Positions 1 through 9,082 of a stretch of 64,000 nt of DNA are shown here, piece after piece. The translations under genes were made by a program, and so were the position numbers. How positions within the stretch are numbered: position 1 is the first letter of the stretch; every line of letters starts with the position of its first letter. Below the pieces are notes generated by a model. The model was not told the DNA's origin and did not search any database. It worked only from the letters and a program-made list of their open reading frames with translations. This DNA comes from Bacteroides sp. (GTDB taxonomy: Bacteria; Bacteroidota; Bacteroidia; Bacteroidales; Bacteroidaceae), in NCBI RefSeq assembly GCF_028690125.1, contig NZ_JAQVBV010000001.1, positions 1-64,000 of the forward strand, given 5' to 3'.

Positions 1-2
1 TC

Positions 3-617
3 TGTCTGCGGTATGGACAGGACCCTGAGAACCAACTTTGCACTGACGACTTTGCAGGGCATTGGGCACATAATGCCAACTTATCAATAAAAGCGATTAT
101 GGGTGTTGCCGGCTACAGTGAGATGGCTCGCCTACTCGGTCTGAATGATGTTGCCGATCAATATGCCGGTATCGCTAAAAACATGGCAGTGAAATGGGAA
201 GCCATGGCGAATGAGGGTGACCATTACCGGTTGGCTTTCGACCGTGAGAATACATGGAGCCAGAAATATAATATGGTTTGGGACAAGATGTGGAACCTGA
301 ACTTATTCCCCAATAATGTCATCGACAAAGAAATCAAGTATTATCTGACCAAGCAAAACCCTTATGGACTACCGCTTGATTCCCGTAAAGAATACACTAA
401 ATCCGACTGGGTTATTTGGACGGCGGCTATGGCCCCGGACAGGAGTACTTTTGAGAAGTTTATTGATCCTCTTTATAAATATATCAATGAGACTGAATCT
501 CGTGTGCCTATCAGTGACTGGCATCATACGGATAGTGGTGAATGGGTTGGTTTTAAGGCTCGATCGGTGATTGGGGGGTATTGGATGCAGGTACTAATGG
601 ATAAAATATCAAAATAA
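3..617 (+). CDS. Glutaminase A-like (DUF4965/DUF1793) protein, C-terminal part
   Basis: This is the 3' end of a gene that enters from the left edge. The reading frame is open from base 3, before the first internal ATG at 99, so the true start lies outside the window. The stretch around bases 24-100 reads DPENQLCTDDFAGH and then HNANLSIKAI, a signature of the central (alpha/alpha)6-type domain of Bacteroidetes 'glutaminase A' proteins (DUF4965/DUF1793). The tail contains TWSQKYN and DWVIWTAA, also typical. Such proteins are secreted and are common in PULs; their real substrate is mostly unproven and the glutaminase name comes from a fungal relative. It probably belongs to the PUL that follows, since the strand is the same. 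Confidence 0.8.
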   Translation, partial: CLRYGQDPENQLCTDDFAGHWAHNANLSIKAIMGVAGYSEMARLLGLNDVADQYAGIAKNMAVKWEAMANEGDHYRLAFDRENTWSQKYNMVWDKMWNLNLFPNNVIDKEIKYYLTKQNPYGLPLDSRKEYTKSDWVIWTAAMAPDRSTFEKFIDPLYKYINETESRVPISDWHHTDSGEWVGFKARSVIGGYWMQVLMDKISK

Positions 618-739
618 CCACCCATTTTAAGTAAAAGATAAATCAATCAACATTTGACAAAATAAAGATATACATGAGATTGGTTGGGATTAAAAGCAGA
701 AGTGTAAAGCAATATATCTTACATCTAATATAACATAAA

Positions 740-1174
740 ATGAATTTAACAAAAAGAACATTTATTTCTTATTACACTACTCATCTAGGATATTTACTGA
801 TGGGAGGAATATTCCTGTTATTATCTTGTAGAACCGAAGGTAATAATAACGCTTTAAAAAAAGAGAACAACATCACTGGGCACCTATGGAATTTCTCTTG
901 CAAACTAGGCATTCTGAAAAATACAGGTGAACTAATACCCTATAATCAGCTTCATAATAATGACTATGAATTACTACCTCAGAGTAGTTATACTTTGAAA
1001 GAAACTATAAACTATAAAACAAGCAATATTCAAGTAAAGGGATTCCTTTCTATTGTTAGGAAAGAAGAGCCAGTAATTAAAAAATGCCTATCTCCGTTTG
1101 CGCAAACGAAGATCTTAAATGAATCCATAAAAAACAAATATTATAATAATAATGAGACTTTATCAACCGATTAA
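740..1174 (+). CDS. Hypothetical small lipoprotein
   Basis: A 144-residue protein that I do not recognise. Residues 17-33 form a hydrophobic segment ending in LLLSC, a plausible lipobox with Cys33, followed by a polar, Asn- and Lys-rich chain, so it is probably a lipoprotein. It sits between the DUF4965 gene and the PUL surface lipoprotein on the same strand. Its end runs into an A/T-rich AAT repeat, and another frame (1152-1304) carries on immediately with an acidic 50-residue stretch. It may therefore be a gene cut short by a frameshift. The base composition is more AT-rich than in the genes around it. Confidence 0.45.
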   Translation: MNLTKRTFISYYTTHLGYLLMGGIFLLLSCRTEGNNNALKKENNITGHLWNFSCKLGILKNTGELIPYNQLHNNDYELLPQSSYTLKETINYKTSNIQVKGFLSIVRKEEPVIKKCLSPFAQTKILNESIKNKYYNNNETLSTD

Positions 1175-1304
1175 AAATTTAAGCTATTCTCCTAGTGAAA
1201 ACACAATGGATGTAGTTTCTTATATAACTGACTTTGATTTTGATGATAATGATGACATACTACTAAATCACAAGAACGATTTGCTAAGCAAACGTAACAA
1301 TTAA
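1152..1304 (+). CDS. Possible 50-aa acidic ORF or frameshifted tail of the preceding gene
   Basis: An ATG at 1152 opens a 50-codon frame ending with TAA at 1302-1304. The protein has an Asp-rich run (DFDFDDNDD) in its second half. It overlaps the end of the preceding lipoprotein ORF by 23 bases in a different frame, across a run of AAT units where a slipped base would be easy. It could be a real small protein, the lost C-terminus of the upstream gene, or chance coding. Confidence 0.25.
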   Translation: MRLYQPIKNLSYSPSENTMDVVSYITDFDFDDNDDILLNHKNDLLSKRNN

Positions 1305-1330
1305 TATTATTTATCTTAAAAAAATGTATT

Positions 1331-2710
1331 ATGAAAAAGAAGACAAAAAGTAATGTTTGGCACATCCAATGGATGTTGTTAGCATTCGCCACTCTTTGCT
1401 TCACTGGTTGCAAAGACGACGATGAAGGGTTGGAAGAAGCTTTCGATCCCAACAAGCCAATAGTTGTTTCCGATTTTTCTCCCAAGAAAGGAGGGGCCGG
1501 TAGTAACTTGATTTTGTATGGAGACAACTTCGGCAATGATCCTTCAAAAGTAAAAGTAACAATTGGTGGAAAGGATACACGTATCGTCACTGTAAAGAAC
1601 CAGAGTATGTACTGTATCATCCCTCCAAAAGCTTACAATGGAAACATTCAAGTAAGTGTGTGTGACGACAACGGAGAAGTAATCAGCAGTGTAGAAGCTG
1701 AAAGCACTTTTGAATACGAAAAGAAATGGATGGTAAGTACCGCTTTCGGAACATACTACGAAAATGGGAATGAATTCTTTGACATGAAAGATGGTCCGCT
1801 TGATGCTGGTGGTGGATTCGGTAATGTTTTCTGGTTTTCCTGGGATCCTGAGTCAGACTACAATAAATTATATTTTACCAATGACGGAAAGACCACACGT
1901 TATCTTGACCTTGAAAAAAATGAAATAGGTACTTTCTCCCACGGTTTCGATCGAGTAACTGCGATAACTTGGACCTTGGATGGAAATATGATTGTTTCTC
2001 ACAATCATTCAAGTGACACCAAACCGGGAAATTATCTGTTTACACGTGCATCCAATTATACCCAGAAAGAAACTTTGGGAGGTTATGCCCGTGGAGTCAA
2101 TGGAAATATGATACACCCGATAAACGGTGAACTTTATTACTCTAGATACAGAGCCGGTGATATGTGGAAATATGATTTCGAAACAGGCGAAAGTACCTTG
2201 TGTTTTCAAAATCCATATTCAGGAGTGGGCATTTATCTGGTGCCCCATCCTTCCGGAAAGTATGCTTATATGCTGGAACAAGAATATTATTTCATTATGC
2301 GTACGGATTATGACTGGATACGCAAAACATTTACTACTCCTTATGCCATTTGTGGAACTGGGAATTCCTGGGGATATTCTGACGGTATAGGAACCCATGC
2401 ACAATTGAACCGTCCCATTCAGGGAGTATTCGTAAAAAATCCTGCTTATGCTGGACAAGAAGACGAATATGATTTTTATTTCTGCGACAAAAACAATCAT
2501 TGCGTTCGTATCCTAACTCCGAATGGACGAGTCACAACATTTGCGGGACGTGGAAATAACGGTACCTCCGGACTGTTGGACGGAGAAGTTCGTACAGAAG
2601 CACGATTTAACGAACCACGCGCATTAACTTTCGACCCAAAGAGAAACTGCTTCTATGTAGGAGACGGACTGAATAAGATAATCCGTAAAATTGCGAAAGA
2701 GACTGAATAA
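1331..2710 (+). CDS. IPT/TIG and NHL-repeat surface lipoprotein (SGBP-like)
   Basis: A 459-residue predicted outer-surface lipoprotein. It has a basic N-terminus, a hydrophobic segment and the lipobox FTGC (Cys27), followed by an acidic DDDEG stretch that fits the Bacteroides lipoprotein surface-export signal. Residues about 40-130 match an IPT/TIG immunoglobulin-like fold (VVSDFSPKKGGAGSNLILYG). The rest has repeated propeller blades of NHL type, the last reading EARFNEPRALTFDPKRNCFYVGDGLN. Such proteins occupy the glycan-binding position next to SusC/SusD; binding is inferred, not shown. It ends 22 bases before susC, so the two are probably cotranscribed. Confidence 0.8.
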   Translation: MKKKTKSNVWHIQWMLLAFATLCFTGCKDDDEGLEEAFDPNKPIVVSDFSPKKGGAGSNLILYGDNFGNDPSKVKVTIGGKDTRIVTVKNQSMYCIIPPKAYNGNIQVSVCDDNGEVISSVEAESTFEYEKKWMVSTAFGTYYENGNEFFDMKDGPLDAGGGFGNVFWFSWDPESDYNKLYFTNDGKTTRYLDLEKNEIGTFSHGFDRVTAITWTLDGNMIVSHNHSSDTKPGNYLFTRASNYTQKETLGGYARGVNGNMIHPINGELYYSRYRAGDMWKYDFETGESTLCFQNPYSGVGIYLVPHPSGKYAYMLEQEYYFIMRTDYDWIRKTFTTPYAICGTGNSWGYSDGIGTHAQLNRPIQGVFVKNPAYAGQEDEYDFYFCDKNNHCVRILTPNGRVTTFAGRGNNGTSGLLDGEVRTEARFNEPRALTFDPKRNCFYVGDGLNKIIRKIAKETE

Positions 2711-2732
2711 CAAATGATAAACACAATTTATA

Positions 2733-5700
2733 ATGAGAAAATTTTTATTAACATGTATGCTGTTACTCGGGCTTTCCATCAATGTGTTGGCACAGGAAAA
2801 CGTCGTTGTGACAGGAACCGTACTTGATACGAACAAAGAGCCAATGATCGGTGTGAACGTATCTATAGAGAACATGCCCGGACTGGGTGCGATTACCGAT
2901 TTGAACGGTAAGTACTCAATTAAAATGCCTCCTTACAAGAAATTGGTATTTACTTATATCGGTTACGATAAGGTAGAAGTGCTTGTAAAAGAGCAACGAG
3001 TGGTGAATATTACCATGAAAGAGTCTTCAGCTAGCGTACTCGATGAAGTCGTAGTAACAGGTACTGGTACACAGAGAAAAATTGCTGTAACCGGAGCTGT
3101 CACTACTGTAGATGTGGAGCGATTGAAATCAAGTCCTTCAACTTCTGTTGTAGACGCTCTGGCCGGTGTGGTCCCCGGTGTTATGGCAATGCAATCGAAT
3201 GGTCGTCCAGGTACGGTTTCCGAATTCTGGATACGTGGTATTTCCACATTTGGAGGTAGTAGCGCTGCATTAGTATTAGTCGATGGCTTCGAACGCGACA
3301 TCAACGAAGTCAATATGGAAGACATTCAAGATTTTACTGTATTGAAAGATGCTGCTGCAACGGCTATTTATGGTAGTAAAGGTGCAAATGGTGTAATATT
3401 GATCAACACCAAACGCGGTAAGGAAGGCAAAATCAACATCAATGCAAAAGTGGAAGGATTTTACAACACGTTTACACAAAAATATGATTTCGTAGACGGA
3501 TATACATATGCCAGTATGGCAAATGAAGCTAAGATTGCACGAAATCAAGAACCTTTATTTTCCCACGAAGAACTGGAAATGTTCCGTTTGGGACTGGATC
3601 CGGATTTATTTCCGAACGTAGACTGGATGGATGTCATGATGCGTGACGGAGCTTTTAGCTCACGTGTTGCCTTAGATATGAGTGGTGGTGGTAAAACAGC
3701 TCGTTATTTTGTTTCGGGAAGTTATCAGGATCAACAAGGTATGTATAAAGTAGACAAGGAAATGAAAAAGGACTACAATACCAACACAAATTTTCAGAAA
3801 TGGACTTATCGTATGAATGTGGATATTGATATCACAAAATCAACTTTACTAAAATTCGACGTTTCGGGTTCATTGCGTAAACAAAATGATCCGGGACAAG
3901 GTACTACCTCGATTTGGACTGCATTGATGGGATATAACGCCATCTCAGCACCTATCACTTTTTCTAATGGAAGGCTCCCGGCTATCAGAGACGACGCAAA
4001 CAATAACAACGGTGACCGTTTCAACCCATGGGTACAGGCTACACAGACGGGTTATAATGAAAGTTGGAAGAATAATATCCAGACAAGTATAACTTTGGAA
4101 CAAAATTTCGATTTCATAACCAAAGGTCTTAAATTTGTAGGACGTTTCGGATATGATACATATAATTCCAACTGGATTAAACGATACAAAAATCCCGAAC
4201 TTTGGGAAGTGAAACGTTATCGTAGTAGTGAAGGCGATCTTGTTTTTGAGAGAATTGTAAATGAAAAGAAACTGTCTCAATCATCCGGTTCCGATGGAGA
4301 TAAACGCGAATTCCTCGAATGGGAATTTCATTATAACCGTGGATTTAAAGAACATCACGTAGGAGGAGTATTAAAATATACCCAATCTTCCAAGGTATTT
4401 ACTCAAGGAATTGGATCGGATATCAAGAACGGTATTGCTCGCCGTAATCAGGGATTAGCTGGACAAGCTACCTATAACTGGAATTATCGTTACTTCATTA
4501 ATTTCAACTTTGGATATACCGGATCAGAAAATTTCCATAAAGATCATCGTTTCGGCTTCTTCCCAGCAATCTCAGGTGCATGGAACATTGCTGAAGAACC
4601 TTTCATCAAGAAATATGCGGGAAAATGGATGAATATGCTCAAGATGCGTTATTCGTATGGTAAGACTGGTAACGACAACTTAAATGGTGACCGTTTCCCA
4701 TATTTATTTGACATCGAAACAATGACAACTACAAATAGTGATGGTAAAGTTGAAGATAGCGGAGGTTATTACTTCTCGGACATCAATGCCGACGTTAGAA
4801 GATATTATGGAGGTATGCGTTATTCTTCCATAGCGTCACTCGATACCTCATGGGAAATAGCCACCAAACAAGACTTAGGTATTGACTTTTCACTTTTTAA
4901 CGATAAGTTTACGGGAGAAATTGATTATTTCTACGAAAACCGTTCCGATATTTACTGGAATCGTAACTACTTGCCATATATAGTAGGATTGGAACAAACA
5001 TTCAAGGCCAACATCGGTGAAGTAAAAACCAAAGGATTCGACGGACACTTCGCATATAAACAAAAATTTAGGAAAGTGAATGTAACTCTCCGAGGTAACA
5101 TGACCTACAGTAAAAATGAAATCATTGAACAAGATGAGGAAAATACAGTTTATACGTATAAATTAAATCAAGGTCATCGCATTGATCAAGCGAAGGGATT
5201 AGTAGCTTTGGGATTGTTCAAAGACTATGATGATATTCGAAACAACCCAAGACAAACATGGGGTGATGTAATGCCGGGCGATATCAAATATAAGGATATC
5301 AATGGGGACGGTGTCATAAATTCTGGTGATATTGTAGCTATTGGAGCAACTAAAAGACCGAACTTGACTTATGGATTTGGAGCTAGTGTACAATGGAAAC
5401 AATTAGATGTAAATGTTCTCTTCCAAGGAGTAGGAAAATCAACTTATTTCATTGATGGTTCAACAGTATTTATGTTTCAAATGCCAGGATGGGGTAATAT
5501 CCTGACTGAAATGGCTAATAGTAACCGTTGGATACTTGGTGAAAACGAAGATCCGAACGCAGAGTATCCACGTCTGACCTATGGTGGTAATAACAACAAC
5601 CAGCAGAAGTCCACTTACTGGCTAAGAAACGGAGCGTATTTACGTCTGAAAAATCTAGATATCGGTTACTCACTTCCTACCGCTTTGGTGAATAAGATTC

Positions 5701-5849
5701 ATATGAACAAAGTACGTTTCTATTTTATAGCAACTAACTTGCTGACTTTCTCTAAGTTTAAACTTTGGGATCCAGAAATGGGAAGTACGAACGGAAAAGA
5801 ATATCCGCTTAGCAAAACTTTCACTTTAGGTGTATCTGTTAATCTATAA
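2733..5849 (+). CDS. SusC-type TonB-dependent outer-membrane transporter
   Basis: A 1038-residue TonB-dependent receptor that would import oligosaccharides across the outer membrane. Residues 1-20 are a signal peptide ending in VLAQ. Residues about 23-105 form the carboxypeptidase-regulatory-like domain (GTVLDTNKEPMIGVNV, ending DEVVVTGTG). The plug follows at about 110-230 with the SusC-typical LVLVDGFERDINEVNMEDI and DAAATAIYGSKGANGVI. The remainder is a beta-barrel ending in a terminal strand with the aromatic-rich pattern KTFTLGVSVNL. Length and order are normal for SusC. The paired susD gene starts 12 bases downstream. Nothing in the sequence identifies the ligand. Confidence 0.95.
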   Translation: MRKFLLTCMLLLGLSINVLAQENVVVTGTVLDTNKEPMIGVNVSIENMPGLGAITDLNGKYSIKMPPYKKLVFTYIGYDKVEVLVKEQRVVNITMKESSASVLDEVVVTGTGTQRKIAVTGAVTTVDVERLKSSPSTSVVDALAGVVPGVMAMQSNGRPGTVSEFWIRGISTFGGSSAALVLVDGFERDINEVNMEDIQDFTVLKDAAATAIYGSKGANGVILINTKRGKEGKININAKVEGFYNTFTQKYDFVDGYTYASMANEAKIARNQEPLFSHEELEMFRLGLDPDLFPNVDWMDVMMRDGAFSSRVALDMSGGGKTARYFVSGSYQDQQGMYKVDKEMKKDYNTNTNFQKWTYRMNVDIDITKSTLLKFDVSGSLRKQNDPGQGTTSIWTALMGYNAISAPITFSNGRLPAIRDDANNNNGDRFNPWVQATQTGYNESWKNNIQTSITLEQNFDFITKGLKFVGRFGYDTYNSNWIKRYKNPELWEVKRYRSSEGDLVFERIVNEKKLSQSSGSDGDKREFLEWEFHYNRGFKEHHVGGVLKYTQSSKVFTQGIGSDIKNGIARRNQGLAGQATYNWNYRYFINFNFGYTGSENFHKDHRFGFFPAISGAWNIAEEPFIKKYAGKWMNMLKMRYSYGKTGNDNLNGDRFPYLFDIETMTTTNSDGKVEDSGGYYFSDINADVRRYYGGMRYSSIASLDTSWEIATKQDLGIDFSLFNDKFTGEIDYFYENRSDIYWNRNYLPYIVGLEQTFKANIGEVKTKGFDGHFAYKQKFRKVNVTLRGNMTYSKNEIIEQDEENTVYTYKLNQGHRIDQAKGLVALGLFKDYDDIRNNPRQTWGDVMPGDIKYKDINGDGVINSGDIVAIGATKRPNLTYGFGASVQWKQLDVNVLFQGVGKSTYFIDGSTVFMFQMPGWGNILTEMANSNRWILGENEDPNAEYPRLTYGGNNNNQQKSTYWLRNGAYLRLKNLDIGYSLPTALVNKIHMNKVRFYFIATNLLTFSKFKLWDPEMGSTNGKEYPLSKTFTLGVSVNL

Positions 5850-5861
5850 ACAGCAAAAAAC

Positions 5862-7964
5862 ATGAAAAAAAGAATATTAATTTTATCTCTTGTGGCCAGT
5901 TTGGGCCTCTCGTTCAGTGGATGCTCCGACTATTTGGATTCAGACTATCTATTTGACGAACGTATGTCCACAGAGGATGTTTTCAAAGATAAAGACTATA
6001 CCAACAAATGGTTGGCTCGTGGATACTTTTTTCTTGCGGACAATAATTTGCAAGACGTATGCAGTAAAAAGACGATCCCTTTTAATTTCGCCGATGACAT
6101 GTACTATGGTGACGAGAATGACGGATATAAGAAATGGAAAAATGGTGAATATAGTGAAAGCGGTTTAGGAAATAACAGTTTAAATATATGGCAGAATGCC
6201 TATAAGGGAATCCGCCAGGTAACAATTCTCCTTAACAACATCGATATTAATAAGGAATTCACCGAAACTGAATTGAATGACATAAAAGGTCAAGCACACT
6301 TTCTGAGAGCTTATTTTTATTGGATTTTGCTCCGTACCTACGGTCCAATTCCTATCATGCCAGATGAAGGTATCGATTATAATTTGGAATATGACGACAT
6401 AGCAACTCCACGCAGCACTTATGAAGAATGTGCCAATTACATCGCCAACGAAATGATAAAGGCGGCAAGTATGCTTCCACTGACACGTGACATACAAAAC
6501 ATTTCCCGTCCTACCCGTGGTGCAGCTTTGGCTCTACGCGCTCGTGCCCTACTCTATGCAGCCAGCCCATTATCTAACGGTGGTGCCCCTGCAGAAGTGC
6601 AAGCAGCTATGGTAGATCGGAAAGGCAATCCACTACTTTCGACCACCAAAGACGAAAGTAAATGGGCGAGAGCTGCTGCAGCAGCCAAGGATGTAATGGA
6701 CATGAATCATTACAAACTATATGTAACCGGTATCAAAGAAAATGGAGATATAGCCTACCCCACTACATTAAAGCCTCAAAAAGATCCAGACAATCATTTC
6801 GATGAAAAACCCTGGCCTGAAGGATACATGGATATTGACCCATTTGAGTCATACCGTTCTGTATTCAATGGAGCGATCGGAGCTTACGAAAACCCGGAAC
6901 TGATCTTTACCCGAGGTCATAAAGAAAATCAAGGAGGTGAAAGAATTAACGTTATGGCTATCCATCAGCTACCACGCCGTGAAGGGAAAGGATATAATTC
7001 ACATGGTATGACTCAAAAACAATGTGACGCATATTACATGAATGATGGTTCGGATTGTCAGGGTATGAACGATATGTATGCCAACCGACCTGGATATGAG
7101 AATCCGCTTCGCTACAACATCAATCCGCGTCCGACAGACCTCGTGAAAGAAAAGGAACTCGCTGATTATCCCGAACTAGGTCCGAAAGGAGTAGGCGTCT
7201 GCAAACAATATACACACCGTGAACCCCGTTTCTACGCTTCTGTGGCCTACAACGGTGCTACCTGGAATCTTCTGAATGCAAGTGAAGCCAATGATGAAGT
7301 AAAGAATGTACAAGTATTCTATTATCGTGGCGACCCTAACGGATACAAAAACACAACTTACTGGCTTCGTACCGGAATCGGCATCAAAAAATACATTCAT
7401 CCGGACGACATGAGTAATACTCAGCAGAATAATTACGATCAAGGTCGTATGAATCAATCAAAAGTAGATCCCGCCATCCGTTATGCGGAAGTGCTATTGA
7501 TCTATGCTGAAGCGTTGAATGAACTGACCGGATCTCATGAAATTCCTTCGTGGGATGGTAGTCGCACTTACAATATCAAGCGTGACATTGAAGAAATGAA
7601 GAAAGGTATCCAGCCAATCCGTATCCGCGCCGGTATCCCGGACTACACTTCTGACATCTACGAAGACCAAAACAAATTCCGCATCAAATTGAAACGTGAA
7701 CGCCAAATCGAGCTGTTTGCGGAAGGACATCGTTACTTTGACTTACGCCGCTGGTGTGACGCTCCGAATGAAGAAGCTGCTCAAGTGTATGGATGTAATG
7801 CATATTGCACAAAAGATATGAGCGATGTTTTCCATACTCCGACAGCAACTCCATCGTTACCTTCCATTTTTACTCTAAAAATGTGGTTCTGGCCTATTCA
7901 TCATGACGAGTTGAAGCGTAATAAAGAATTAACTCAGAATCCTGGTTGGAGAGATCCTGAATAA
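5862..7964 (+). CDS. SusD/RagB-family glycan-binding lipoprotein
   Basis: A 700-residue partner of the upstream SusC; it forms the lid of the transporter and binds glycan at the cell surface. The N-terminus has a hydrophobic signal ending in FSGC (Cys20). Family features include QAHFLRAYFYWILLRTYGPIPIM at about residues 145-168, TPRSTYEECANYIANEM, the TPR-like region RPTRGAALALRARALLYAASP, and the C-terminal IRYAEVLLIYAEALNEL and KLKRERQIELFAEGHRYFDLRRW motifs. At 700 residues it is longer than most family members, which is usual for SusDs of large complex-glycan PULs. It is followed after 15 bases by a DUF4973 gene. Confidence 0.95.
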   Translation: MKKRILILSLVASLGLSFSGCSDYLDSDYLFDERMSTEDVFKDKDYTNKWLARGYFFLADNNLQDVCSKKTIPFNFADDMYYGDENDGYKKWKNGEYSESGLGNNSLNIWQNAYKGIRQVTILLNNIDINKEFTETELNDIKGQAHFLRAYFYWILLRTYGPIPIMPDEGIDYNLEYDDIATPRSTYEECANYIANEMIKAASMLPLTRDIQNISRPTRGAALALRARALLYAASPLSNGGAPAEVQAAMVDRKGNPLLSTTKDESKWARAAAAAKDVMDMNHYKLYVTGIKENGDIAYPTTLKPQKDPDNHFDEKPWPEGYMDIDPFESYRSVFNGAIGAYENPELIFTRGHKENQGGERINVMAIHQLPRREGKGYNSHGMTQKQCDAYYMNDGSDCQGMNDMYANRPGYENPLRYNINPRPTDLVKEKELADYPELGPKGVGVCKQYTHREPRFYASVAYNGATWNLLNASEANDEVKNVQVFYYRGDPNGYKNTTYWLRTGIGIKKYIHPDDMSNTQQNNYDQGRMNQSKVDPAIRYAEVLLIYAEALNELTGSHEIPSWDGSRTYNIKRDIEEMKKGIQPIRIRAGIPDYTSDIYEDQNKFRIKLKRERQIELFAEGHRYFDLRRWCDAPNEEAAQVYGCNAYCTKDMSDVFHTPTATPSLPSIFTLKMWFWPIHHDELKRNKELTQNPGWRDPE

Positions 7965-7979
7965 TTTTATAAATTAAGT

Positions 7980-9005
7980 ATGAACATGAAAAATATATAT
8001 TATCTTATTTTAGCGATGGCAGCAGGAATCTGCTGCACATCGTGCAACAATGAATGGGAAGATGAACAGTTCCTGCAAATGCCATCTATAAAGGCAGAGC
8101 CAAATAGTGCAGGAGTTACTCCCGTCTATGTACGTTATGATATTGGTGGCACCAAACGCTACGATCTTCCGGTACTTCTCAGTGGATCAACTATGAATAC
8201 TCACGACCGTGTTGTACACTTCGCTGTGGATGTGGATACCCTAAAAAGCCTGAACAGAGAACGTTATGGTGAACGAAGAGAAATTTTCTATCAGCAACTG
8301 ACTCCTGAATACTACAATTTCCCTGAAACTGTAGAAATCCCCGCCGGAGAATGTCAATCCTTATTGCCCATCAACTTTACTATGGGAGGAGAAGGAGGAA
8401 ACAATCCACTGGATTTGAGCGATAAATGGATACTACCACTGACTATCATAGATGATCCGTCATACGACTATCAGGCCAATCCACGTAAACACTACCGAAA
8501 AGCATTGCTGAATGTGACTCCGTTCAACGATTATTCGGGCATCTACGGAGGCACCAAATATATGATATATATGGACAAAGACAAAACAGAGCCATTGACT
8601 CTGAATGAACATAGAGCCTATGTGCATGATGACAAGACCATTTTCATATATGCCGGACTTAGAGATGCTGATTTTTTGGACCGCAAACTCTACAAAGTAT
8701 TTATCGAGTTCACTGACGAAAAGATAGATATCCAAAAGAAAAAGCTGAAGATTTATAGTGATAATGAAGAGAATAATAAATTTAAGTCAATAGGAGAACC
8801 ATATTATACCATAGAAGAAGAAATGGACCCGCAAAAGCCTTATTTGAAACATATTTATATAACTCTTGGCCTGTCATACGAATTTGAAGATTACAATACG
8901 ATCTCAGATCAAAAAAGAATCAAATATCTCGTAGAAGGTACCTTGTCTATGCAACGTGACTTGAATACGTTGATTCCTGATGAAGATCAGCAGATTCAAT
9001 GGTAA
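7980..9005 (+). CDS. DUF1735/DUF4973 domain lipoprotein
   Basis: A 341-residue predicted lipoprotein, with CCTSC near residue 22 followed by the acidic NNEWEDEQF. The middle (about residues 60-165) has the pattern of the DUF1735 beta-sandwich, with VEIPAGECQSLLPINF and LPLTIIDD. The end (about 175-335) matches DUF4973 (FNDYSGIYGGT). Proteins of this layout are frequent third members of SusCD operons and are thought to sit on the surface and contact glycan, by analogy only. A hairpin follows the gene, so transcription may drop here before the enzyme genes. Confidence 0.75.
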   Translation: MNMKNIYYLILAMAAGICCTSCNNEWEDEQFLQMPSIKAEPNSAGVTPVYVRYDIGGTKRYDLPVLLSGSTMNTHDRVVHFAVDVDTLKSLNRERYGERREIFYQQLTPEYYNFPETVEIPAGECQSLLPINFTMGGEGGNNPLDLSDKWILPLTIIDDPSYDYQANPRKHYRKALLNVTPFNDYSGIYGGTKYMIYMDKDKTEPLTLNEHRAYVHDDKTIFIYAGLRDADFLDRKLYKVFIEFTDEKIDIQKKKLKIYSDNEENNKFKSIGEPYYTIEEEMDPQKPYLKHIYITLGLSYEFEDYNTISDQKRIKYLVEGTLSMQRDLNTLIPDEDQQIQW

Positions 9006-9029
9006 ATTGTCCATAGTTTGAAATTAATG

Positions 9030-9064
9030 AAAAGAATGGCTCTTCCGAAGGGGCATTCTTTTCT
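9030..9064 (+). terminator. Hairpin between binding genes and enzyme genes of the PUL
   Basis: AAAAGAATG at 9030-9038 pairs perfectly with CATTCTTTT at 9054-9062, with further partial pairing inside. The right arm ends in a short T run. It lies between the DUF4973 gene and the first oxidoreductase gene. It may end or attenuate transcription so that susC/susD are made in excess over the enzymes; that role is inferred. Confidence 0.55.
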
Positions 9065-9082
9065 TAACATTTTAATTCAAAT

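Noticed and set aside
1192..1620. 142-residue minus-strand ORF at the start of the IPT/NHL gene
   Set aside because: It overlaps the real gene's signal and IPT domain and has no support of its own.
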